The notes beneath the pieces are model-generated. The model saw only the letters and a program-made list of their open reading frames with translations. It made no database searches and was not told the DNA's origin. Source: Anaerolineae bacterium (GTDB lineage Bacteria; Chloroflexota; Anaerolineae; JAFGEY01). From it: a stretch of DNA of 5,402 bases. Of the stretch, positions 1-5,189 are shown piece after piece (position 1 is the stretch's first letter; every line of letters begins with the position of its first letter). Position numbers and translations under genes: made by a program. The stretch lies in NCBI GenBank assembly GCA_016929205.1, contig JAFGJF010000642.1, positions 1 to 5,402 of the forward strand. Direction: 5' to 3'.

Positions 1-1
1 C

Positions 2-526
2 CAGATCTACCTACGCGGGCTGTTTAGTGGAGGCACGCTGGCCGCCGAAGCACTCGTGATCTGGCAAACAATGCTCGCGGATGTCCACTCCAACGTGGCG
101 GGCGCCGTGCCGGTGCTAAGCGCGCCGCTGCCGGATGCGACGCGCAGCATAGGCCATTGTGCCGTTGACCTGGGCGAAGATGAATTTACCGTCGGCCGGC
201 CCCACCCCATGATCGACAACGATCTGCGCATTCGCCGCCTGATCCAAGAAGCTGCCGATCCGCAGGTAGCCGTCGTCGTGCTCGACGTGGTATTGGGATA
301 CGGCGCGCACCCCGATCCGGCAAGCGAGCTGGCCCCGGCGATCCGCCGGGCTTGCGACCTGGCAGCCGGCGCGGGGCGCGAGTTGCTGGTCATCGCCTCG
401 GTGACCGGCACCGAAGAGGATCCGCAGCGATTGAGCCGCCAGGTGCAGGCACTGGAAAGCGCGGGGGCGATCGTCGCCTCGTGCAACGCTGCCGCCGCCC
501 ACCTGGCCGGGTTTATCGTTGCCTGA
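2..526 (+). CDS. fdrA: FdrA/AllF family protein, C-terminal part (5' end outside window)
   Basis: Open from the left edge (codons start at base 2) to a TGA at 524-526, giving the last 174 residues. FdrA resembles succinyl-CoA synthetase alpha subunits; the E. coli homologue (AllF) is a subunit of oxamate carbamoyltransferase, which converts oxalurate and phosphate to oxamate and carbamoyl phosphate in the cytoplasm. Visible marks are YLRGLFSGGTL at fragment residues 3-13, typical of FdrA, and GRPHPMID at 65-72 followed by a LDVVLGYGAHPDP stretch, which belong to the CoA-ligase-like domain. A VTGTEEDPQ stretch near the end also matches FdrA. The protein stops right after this domain. Some FdrA proteins, as I recall, carry a further short NVGLxxFA-type module that here sits at the start of the next gene product. 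The next gene begins 68 nt downstream, so the two are probably co-transcribed. Family assignment is firm; the substrate is inferred from the E. coli system. Confidence 0.9.
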   Translation, partial: QIYLRGLFSGGTLAAEALVIWQTMLADVHSNVAGAVPVLSAPLPDATRSIGHCAVDLGEDEFTVGRPHPMIDNDLRIRRLIQEAADPQVAVVVLDVVLGYGAHPDPASELAPAIRRACDLAAGAGRELLVIASVTGTEEDPQRLSRQVQALESAGAIVASCNAAAAHLAGFIVA

Positions 527-539
527 TAACCTGCACGAA

Positions 540-572
540 AGAAACCTGGTTTTTGACAAAAACCAGGTTTCT
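540..572. repeat. 33-nt near-perfect hairpin between fdrA and allG
   Basis: The left arm AGAAACCTGGTTTTT (540-554) pairs without mismatch with 558-572 around the 3-nt loop GAC, a 15-bp stem. It fills most of the 68-nt gap between the fdrA stop and the GTG of the next gene, ending 10 nt before that gene's ribosome binding site. There is no U-run after the stem, so it is a poor classical terminator. It could be a dispersed REP-like palindrome, or an mRNA processing or stability element that sets the ratio of the two subunits. The structure is seen directly; the role is inferred. Confidence 0.85.
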
Positions 573-594
573 GAATCCTTTGAAAGGAAAAACC

Positions 595-2010
595 GTGGTC
601 GATCAAAACATCCAATCGTTCTCGAGTATGCCGCTCAACGTTGTCAACGTGGGCTTGAGTGCGTTTGCGGCGAGTCTGGAAGCGCAGGGCGTGCCGGTGG
701 TGCAGGTGGATTGGCAGCCGCCGCGCGCGCCCCGCTTACAGTTCACGCGCAGCGGGATCGAGATCAGAGCCGCCAACGACGAGGCCGCGACCCGGATTAT
801 GCAGGGCCGGCCGATGCTGATCGGCATAGGCATCGCCCGTGAGACGATTCCCGGCTACCACGATCGGTTGATCCTACACGCCGGGCCGCCGATCGACTGG
901 CAGCGCATGTGCGGCCCGCAGCGCGGCGCGGTGATGGGGGCGTTGGTCTACGAAGGTCTGGCCCAAGACGAAGGAGAGGCGGCCGAACTGGCGGCCAGCG
1001 GCGAGATCGAGTTTGCCCCTTGCCACCACTATCACGCCGTCGGGCCGATGGCGGGCATCGTTTCGCCCTCGATGCCTGTCTTTGTGGTCAAGAACGACAC
1101 ATTCGGCAACATCGCCTATGCCACTCAGAACGAGGGGCTGGGGCGAGTGCTGCGCTACGGGGCGTTTGGGCCAGACGTGTACGAGCGGCTGCGCTGGATG
1201 GAACAGACGCTTTACCCCACCCTCGCCGCGGCCATTACCTCGATCGACGGCGGGATCGACCTGCGGGCCTTGATCGCCCAGGCGCTGCATATGGGTGACG
1301 AATGCCACAACCGCAACCGGGCCGGCACCTCACTCTTTTTGCGGGCCATCACCCCGGCGATCCTGCGCACCTGCCCGGACCGGGAACGGGCGGCACAGGT
1401 ATTCGAATTCATCGAGGGTAACGACCACTTTTTTCTCAACCTCTCCATGCCCGCCGCCAAGGCGATGCTCGAAGCGGCAGAGGGGATCGAAGGGTCGACG
1501 CTGCTCACGGTCATGGCCCGCAATGGCACCGATTTTGGCATCCGCATAGCGTGGATGCCCGATCGATGGTTTGTCGCCCCGGCGGGCGTCGTCGATGGCC
1601 TGTACCTGCCCGGGTTCAGCGCCAAGGATGCCAATCCCGACATCGGTGACAGCACAATCACCGAGACAGCGGGCTTTGGCGGCGTGGCTATGGCCTCAGC
1701 CCCGGCGATTGCCCGTTTTGTGGGTGGCACGCCCCAGGACGCGCTGCAGGCGACGCTGGAAATGCACGAGATCTGTTTCACCGAGCACACCCATTTTACC
1801 GTTCCCGCTCTCGCTTTTCGCGGCACGCCGCTGGGTATCGACGTGTGTAAGGTCGCCGAAACGGGCATCCTGCCCCGGTTGAACACCGGCATTGCCCACA
1901 AAGAGCCGGGCATCGGTATGGTCGGCGCGGGCGTGCTGCGCGCCCCGGCGCAGTGTTTTACCGAGGCCTTTGAGGCGGTGCGCGAATTGTGTGACCAAAA
2001 CCAGCCTTGA
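595..2010 (+). CDS. allG: DUF1116 family protein, AllG/YlbE-like oxamate carbamoyltransferase subunit
   Basis: A 471-residue protein starting at GTG 595. This start follows AAAGGA at 583-588 with a 6-nt gap; the in-frame ATG at 628 is a weaker alternative because nothing like a ribosome binding site precedes it. DUF1116 proteins occur next to FdrA, and E. coli YlbE (AllG) works with AllF and AllH in the carbamoyl transfer that splits oxalurate. Recognisable blocks are LNVVNVGLSAFA near residue 14, HAGPPIDW near 97, PCHHYHAVGPMAG at 142-154, HMGDECHNRN at 232-241, GNDHFFLN at 275-282, GDSTITETAGFGG at 351-363 and NTGIAHKEPG at 430-439. The conserved His, Asp and Cys residues of these blocks are plausible active-site or ligand residues, but I cannot assign roles. 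The length is normal and no frameshift is seen. The frame is also open upstream to at least 352, across the hairpin, but that stretch overlaps fdrA and is not family-like. Confidence 0.9.
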   Translation: MVDQNIQSFSSMPLNVVNVGLSAFAASLEAQGVPVVQVDWQPPRAPRLQFTRSGIEIRAANDEAATRIMQGRPMLIGIGIARETIPGYHDRLILHAGPPIDWQRMCGPQRGAVMGALVYEGLAQDEGEAAELAASGEIEFAPCHHYHAVGPMAGIVSPSMPVFVVKNDTFGNIAYATQNEGLGRVLRYGAFGPDVYERLRWMEQTLYPTLAAAITSIDGGIDLRALIAQALHMGDECHNRNRAGTSLFLRAITPAILRTCPDRERAAQVFEFIEGNDHFFLNLSMPAAKAMLEAAEGIEGSTLLTVMARNGTDFGIRIAWMPDRWFVAPAGVVDGLYLPGFSAKDANPDIGDSTITETAGFGGVAMASAPAIARFVGGTPQDALQATLEMHEICFTEHTHFTVPALAFRGTPLGIDVCKVAETGILPRLNTGIAHKEPGIGMVGAGVLRAPAQCFTEAFEAVRELCDQNQP

Positions 2011-2019
2011 CATCGAAGT

Positions 2020-2035
2020 ATCGAATGAATTCGAT
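2020..2035. repeat. small inverted repeat after allG
   Basis: ATCGAA and TTCGAT pair around the spacer TGAA, starting 10 nt after the allG stop. No T-run follows, so it is not a convincing terminator. It has the same TGAA spacer as the larger palindrome at 2049-2066 and may be part of the same regulatory cluster. Confidence 0.5.
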
Positions 2036-2048
2036 GCCTGCTAAGAAA

Positions 2049-2066
2049 AACGTGTTGAAACACGTT
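2049..2066. promoter_or_regulatory. operator-like palindrome over the -35 box
   Basis: AACGTGT-TGAA-ACACGTT is a perfect 7+4+7 inverted repeat, and its centre contains the candidate -35 box TTGAAA. A dimeric repressor bound here would block polymerase. The size and symmetry suit TetR-, MarR- or LacI-type regulators, but no regulator gene is in the window and the family cannot be chosen. Confidence 0.5.
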
Positions 2067-2083
2067 ACGACAACGCGTTTAAC
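2055..2083 (+). promoter_or_regulatory. candidate sigma-70 promoter of the cyclase gene
   Basis: TTGAAA at 2055-2060 (five of six to TTGACA) and TTTAAC at 2078-2083 (four of six to TATAAT) are separated by exactly 17 nt. Transcription would start near 2090, giving a leader of about 95 nt before the ATG at 2184. Each box lies at the centre of a palindrome, which favours a regulated promoter. The boxes are seen; the activity is inferred. Confidence 0.5.
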
Positions 2084-2088
2084 GCGTT
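2072..2088. promoter_or_regulatory. operator-like palindrome over the -10 box
   Basis: AACGCGTT is repeated after one T. Because AACGCGTT is its own reverse complement, the 17-bp element is both a direct and an inverted repeat. It contains the candidate -10 box TTTAAC and has the same AACGYGTT outer half as the palindrome at 2049-2066, so the two may bind the same protein. Confidence 0.5.
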
Positions 2089-2183
2089 TCTGGTATCAGC
2101 CTGGGAATTCATTCTGGCCAGCATGGCGAAAACCTGAAGACACTAACCCAATCCTGTATCGTTCTTTCTAAAAGGAGGACACA

Positions 2184-3062
2184 ATGAAACTTGTAGACTT
2201 GACCATTCCCCTGGGCATCGGCACGCCGCCATGGCCGACATACGAGCCGCTGCAGATCAAATATTTCAAGCGGCTGGCGCCAAACGGAGCCAACGGCCAA
2301 GTAGTCACCCATTCCAACCACCTGGGCACCCACCTCGACGGCGAGATCCACTTTTTCACGCCCGGCAAGGATATCGCCGCACTGGACCTGAACGACTTTT
2401 TGGTTGGGCCAGGCGTGGTTGTCGACCTATCGGACGCGACGGGCGATTACCAGATCTATACTTCCGAGATGATCGAAGAACGGGTTGAGGTGCAAGAGGG
2501 CGACATCCTGATCATCCACACCGGCTATCACCACTTTGGCTGGGACATGCCCACCGCCGACGAGATCCGCTACATGGTCAAACACCCGGGGCCGGACCGC
2601 GAGTTCGCTCAATGGGCCAAGCGCAAAAAAATCCGCTGGATCGGCGTCGACTGTGGCAGCGCCGATCACCCCATGAACACGATCATCCGCGATTGGATGC
2701 CGCGCCAGGCCGCCGAGGCCGAACGTGTTTTCCAAGAGATGTACGATACAACGCTGGCCGAGCGATTTACGCCCGACAAGTACCAGTTAATGCACATCGA
2801 AATGTTTCCCCATCACATCATCCACGCCGAGTGCATCGGCGGCGACGTCGACCTGCTGGCCAACCGGCGGGCGACGATCGGCTTTTTCCCGTGGCGCTTT
2901 GTCGATGGCGAGTCGTGCATCGGGCGCTGTGTGGCGTTTGTCGAGGATGACGAGTACGAGACATTGATGGCGCGCAAGGCCGCGCTGCCACAGACGCGTT
3001 TCGGCGATTGTTTCGATCCGCAGCACGTCGAGCAGATCAGCCGGTTGACCAGGTACGTTTAG
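2184..3062 (+). CDS. cyclase family (kynurenine formamidase-like) metal-dependent hydrolase
   Basis: A 292-residue protein with an excellent ribosome binding site, AAAGGAGG at 2171-2178, 5 nt before ATG. The family (Pfam cyclase, PF04199) includes kynurenine formamidase and isatin hydrolase, which hydrolyse amide or lactam bonds using divalent metal. The metal motif HLGTHLDGEIH is intact at residues 46-56 (H46, H50, D52, H56); the usual Ala-Pro of HxGTHxDAPxH is Gly-Glu here. Near the C-terminus H204 and E216 are 12 residues apart, as expected for the second metal site. GVDCGSADHP at 154-163 matches the conserved GVD strand. No signal peptide is seen, so it is cytoplasmic. It is longer than KynB (about 210 residues). 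No kynurenine pathway gene is nearby; the neighbours point to ureide or purine breakdown, so an amidohydrolase role there is inferred. It probably has its own promoter in the 173-nt gap upstream. Confidence 0.88.
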   Translation: MKLVDLTIPLGIGTPPWPTYEPLQIKYFKRLAPNGANGQVVTHSNHLGTHLDGEIHFFTPGKDIAALDLNDFLVGPGVVVDLSDATGDYQIYTSEMIEERVEVQEGDILIIHTGYHHFGWDMPTADEIRYMVKHPGPDREFAQWAKRKKIRWIGVDCGSADHPMNTIIRDWMPRQAAEAERVFQEMYDTTLAERFTPDKYQLMHIEMFPHHIIHAECIGGDVDLLANRRATIGFFPWRFVDGESCIGRCVAFVEDDEYETLMARKAALPQTRFGDCFDPQHVEQISRLTRYV

Positions 3063-3080
3063 CACTTTTCGGGTCTGGCG

Positions 3081-3136
3081 CGTGAAACGTCAGGCGTGAG
3101 ACGTAATGCGTCATTCGTCAGGCGTCATTCGTCAGT
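3081..3136. repeat. tandem heptad repeat, 8 units of CGTNANN
   Basis: Eight consecutive 7-mers all begin CGT and all have A at position 5. Higher order is also visible: units pair into 14-mers, and the last two 14-mers (3109-3122 and 3123-3136) differ only at the final base. It begins 18 nt after the cyclase stop and is non-coding. It resembles the short tandemly repeated heptamers known from cyanobacteria and other environmental bacteria. Function is unknown; slippage-prone. Confidence 0.85.
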
Positions 3137-3190
3137 GCGGATGGGAGCGGGTAGACCCTTGCGTGTCGGTGGGTGGCCAGGTAAGGTGAC

Positions 3191-3476
3191 ATGACAACGA
3201 GTCGAATTGAACAGATAGAGACGTTTGTCCGGCGGACGATGGATGGTATGGCAGACGACGGCACGAGACGTCGACCGCCGCTTTGCCGAGGGCAAGGGCG
3301 TCGGTCACACTATCGTCGACCAGATCAACTTTCAGGTCAGTTGCCACGGCAACCTGCGGACAGAGACGGCCAAACAGATCGCAGTGCCACTGGTCGCGTT
3401 TATGCGAGCATTTCTGGTCCAGCTTGACTCAGAAGCTGGTGTGGGTGTAGGCAGGCAGGATGCCCGTGATCCGTGA
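3191..3476 (+). pseudogene. probable remnant of an HD-domain phosphohydrolase gene
   Basis: ATG 3191 follows AAGGTG at 3183-3188 and opens with RIEQIETFVRRTMDGMA, like the start of small YedJ-type HD phosphohydrolases. Around 3250-3275 the resemblance moves to the frame beginning one base later, where HTIVDQINFQ and then TETAKQIAVPLVAFMRAFL resemble the C-terminal helices of that family (pattern TxTGRRLAxxRxxFMxxFL), running to TGA at 3474-3476. The usual central part with the HD and H..HD metal motifs is absent: the two pieces code for about 95 residues against roughly 210 in intact members. It therefore appears broken by a frameshift plus a large internal deletion. Heptad repeats lie on both sides. 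Family recognition is from memory of the pattern and is moderate; the two-frame structure is seen directly. It might instead be two unrelated short ORFs. Confidence 0.5.
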
Positions 3477-3499
3477 CTCGTGGGGCATCATTCGCCAGT
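3465..3499. repeat. degenerate heptad repeat, second copy
   Basis: Five 7-mers in register (CGTGATC, CGTGACT, CGTGGGG, CATCATT, CGCCAGT). The last four match units three to six of the array at 3081-3136 at about 20 of 28 positions with no gap. The two copies bracket the HD remnant. The sequence is worn, so this is a weaker call than the first array. Confidence 0.5.
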
Positions 3500-3553
3500 C
3501 ACCACGCATAGAAAGGAGAGGAAGCGGAAATCAATTGGTGCGCAGCGTACGGC

Positions 3554-3565
3554 AAGGAGGAAATG
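3554..3565 (+). promoter_or_regulatory. strong Shine-Dalgarno with ATG only 2 nt downstream
   Basis: AAGGAGG at 3554-3560 is followed after two bases by ATG 3563, which is in frame with the permease. The spacing is too short for efficient initiation. A second, well-spaced site (AAGGGAG 3593-3599) serves ATG 3608. The first site may be a ribosome standby or an alternative low-level start. Confidence 0.5.
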
Positions 3566-3607
3566 AAATCAACGTTGTTTAATGAAAATGAGAAGGGAGT
3601 CCATTCA

Positions 3608-4993
3608 ATGGCGGCTTCAGAGAGCAAAACAAAACTGATTGGTTACCTACCCAATGAGGCTCCACCTATCGGGCAGATGATTCTCTTGGGTTTCCAGCAC
3701 GTATTGACCATGTTCCCCGCGACGGTGTTGGTGGCATTGCTGGTCGGCTTTGATGTGGGAGCCGTGCTGACCATTTCCGGTGTGGCAACGGTCACGGCGC
3801 TGATTTTGTCGCGCGTGATCGGCGGCCAGTTTATTCCATTGTACTATGGGTCCAGTTTCAGCTACATCGCGGCGACGATGGCCGTGACCGGGGCAACGGG
3901 CGACAGTTTTGGCGTGTACGCAGGAGCCGATGCCGTGCGCCTGGCCCAGGTTGGCATCGTGGCCACCGGCGTGATCAACATTATCGTTGGGTTCGTCATC
4001 CGCTGGATCGGCAAGGACGTGTTGGACAAGGTCCTGCCGCCGGTGATAACCGGTTCGGTAGCAGCGGTGATCGGCATCTCGCTGGCCTTCGCAGCATTGG
4101 ATATGGCGGCTGCGAACTGGGGCGTGGCGTTCATTACCCTGTTGGCGACGATCCTGTTTTCGGTCTATTTGCAGGGTAAAGGGTTTGTCGGCTTGCTGCC
4201 CGTGCTGTTTGGGGCAATTGCCGGGTACCTGGTGGCCGCCCTGTTCGACCTGATCGGCGGGACGTCGTTGATTGACTTGAGCCCCATCGCTGCCGAGGCC
4301 TGGGTCCGAATGCCCAAGATCACACTGCCGGCATTCGGCAGTCCCAAAGCATGGGGTGCAGTAGGCACGCTGGCCGTGATCGCAATCGCCACTATCCCCG
4401 AATCGACGGCGCACCTCTACCAGATCAGCCTCTATGTTGATCAGCTTGCAGAACGGATGGGCAAAAAGAAATACAATCTGGCCAAGCTGATCGGCCTCAA
4501 CCTGATCCTCGATGGGCTGGGTGATACGATCAACGGCATGTTTGGCGGCGTGGCAGGCACAAACTATGGCGAGAACAACTCGCTAATGGTCATCACCCGC
4601 AACTATTCCGGGCCGGCATTGATTGCCGCCGGGGTTATCGCCATCTTGCTCGGTTTTGTCGGCAAGCTGGCTGGTCTGGTATCCACGATCCCCCTGGCTG
4701 TGACCGGTGGGCTGGCGATCTATTTGTTCGGTGTGATCGGGATGCAAGGCGTGGCCCTGATGATGGCCGAAAAGGTCAACCTGTACGATCCACGACAGCT
4801 TGCGGTGGGAGCGACGATCCTGGTCATCGGCATCGGTGGCCACATCGGCTATGGCGGCAACCTGCCGATTCCAATTCTCACGGGGATCTTTCCCGATGGG
4901 CTACCGGCCATCGCGTTGGCCGCAGTGGCTGGCATTGTGCTCAATGCCATCTTTTTGATCTTTAAAGCGCCCGAGGTACCGTCCGGCAAGTAA
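3608..4993 (+). CDS. NCS2 family nucleobase permease (uracil/xanthine type)
   Basis: A 461-residue inner-membrane transporter of the nucleobase-cation symporter-2 family, probably H+-coupled, with about 14 hydrophobic segments of the UraA fold. I chose ATG 3608 because AAGGGAG (3593-3599) lies 8 nt before it and the family homology starts soon after; ATG 3563 would add 15 residues, but its AAGGAGG is only 2 nt away. Family marks are GFQHVLTMFPATVLV near residue 29, YYGSSFSYIAA at 79-89 (the half-helix of TM3), ESTAH at 265-269 (E and H spaced as E241/H245 of UraA) and GENNSLMVITR at 321-331 (E322 matching UraA E290). The NCS2 signature usually has Gly where this protein has Ser325. The following gene encodes a xanthine-dehydrogenase-type subunit, so a purine such as xanthine is a likelier substrate than uracil, but specificity cannot be read from the sequence. 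TAA ends it at 4993. Confidence 0.92.
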   Translation: MAASESKTKLIGYLPNEAPPIGQMILLGFQHVLTMFPATVLVALLVGFDVGAVLTISGVATVTALILSRVIGGQFIPLYYGSSFSYIAATMAVTGATGDSFGVYAGADAVRLAQVGIVATGVINIIVGFVIRWIGKDVLDKVLPPVITGSVAAVIGISLAFAALDMAAANWGVAFITLLATILFSVYLQGKGFVGLLPVLFGAIAGYLVAALFDLIGGTSLIDLSPIAAEAWVRMPKITLPAFGSPKAWGAVGTLAVIAIATIPESTAHLYQISLYVDQLAERMGKKKYNLAKLIGLNLILDGLGDTINGMFGGVAGTNYGENNSLMVITRNYSGPALIAAGVIAILLGFVGKLAGLVSTIPLAVTGGLAIYLFGVIGMQGVALMMAEKVNLYDPRQLAVGATILVIGIGGHIGYGGNLPIPILTGIFPDGLPAIALAAVAGIVLNAIFLIFKAPEVPSGK

Positions 4994-5018
4994 GGCAAAC
5001 GATAGTTTTGGGTTTTAT

Positions 5019-5070
5019 GCGCACGGATCGTGCGGCGTTACCCTAACCGCATACCGCACGATCCGTGTGC
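5019..5070. promoter_or_regulatory. 17-bp hairpin built from two operator-like palindromes, downstream of the permease
   Basis: Arms 5019-5035 and 5054-5070 pair over 17 bp with one G-U and an 18-nt loop that contains a small GTTA-CCC-TAAC stem. Each arm is itself palindromic: CGCACG-GAT-CGTGCG at 5020-5034 and CACG-ATC-CGTG at 5057-5067. No U-run follows, so it is not a typical terminator, though it could be a Rho-type stop or 3' stabiliser. As DNA it looks like two inverted binding sites for one dimeric regulator controlling the dehydrogenase genes that follow. The structure is seen; either role is inferred. Confidence 0.6.
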
Positions 5071-5076
5071 CCAATA

Positions 5077-5089
5077 GATCGTTTCGATC
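5077..5089. repeat. short inverted repeat GATCG-TTT-CGATC
   Basis: A 5-bp stem with a TTT loop, 6 nt after the long hairpin at 5019-5070. Too short to carry weight alone; it may extend the structured leader before the FAD-subunit gene. Confidence 0.35.
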
Positions 5090-5143
5090 AAGTCATCCGT
5101 AAACGTCAAGCTTGCACGTATTAAAATTTGCACGGCGCAACAA

Positions 5144-5163
5144 GTCGCCTTTCCATAGGCGAC
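5144..5163 (+). promoter_or_regulatory. hairpin just upstream of the FAD-subunit ribosome binding site
   Basis: GTCGCCT and AGGCGAC pair perfectly (7 bp) around a 6-nt loop, ending 10 nt before the strong site TAGAGGAGG (5173-5181). It would keep the site exposed or protect the 5' end of a processed message. No U-run follows, so it is not an attenuator by itself. Confidence 0.45.
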
Positions 5164-5189
5164 GGAATCACCTAGAGGAGGAAAACAGC

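Noticed and set aside
540..572. Rho-independent terminator after fdrA
   Set aside because: No U-run follows the stem and allG starts 22 nt later, so co-transcription is more likely.
352..594. Upstream extension of the allG frame giving a 552-residue protein
   Set aside because: It would overlap fdrA by 175 bases, its residues are Arg/Gly-rich and unlike the family, and GTG 595 has a proper ribosome binding site.
1212..2063. A 283-codon open frame on the minus strand opposite allG
   Set aside because: It is a mirror of a GC-rich coding region, has no family-like motifs and lies opposite a clear DUF1116 gene.
3081..3136. CRISPR array
   Set aside because: Units are 7 or 14 bp with no spacers between them; this is a simple tandem repeat.
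3424..3453. Promoter with TTGACT as -35 before the permease
   Set aside because: At 17-18 nt spacing the -10 region reads GTAGGC/TAGGCA, which is a poor match.
3647..4414. A 255-codon open frame on the minus strand opposite the permease
   Set aside because: Its composition (rich in H, Q, R, D) is typical of antisense to hydrophobic membrane segments, with no recognisable domain.
5119..5127. -10 box (TATTAA or TAAAAT) for the FAD-subunit gene
   Set aside because: No acceptable -35 box lies 16-18 nt upstream.
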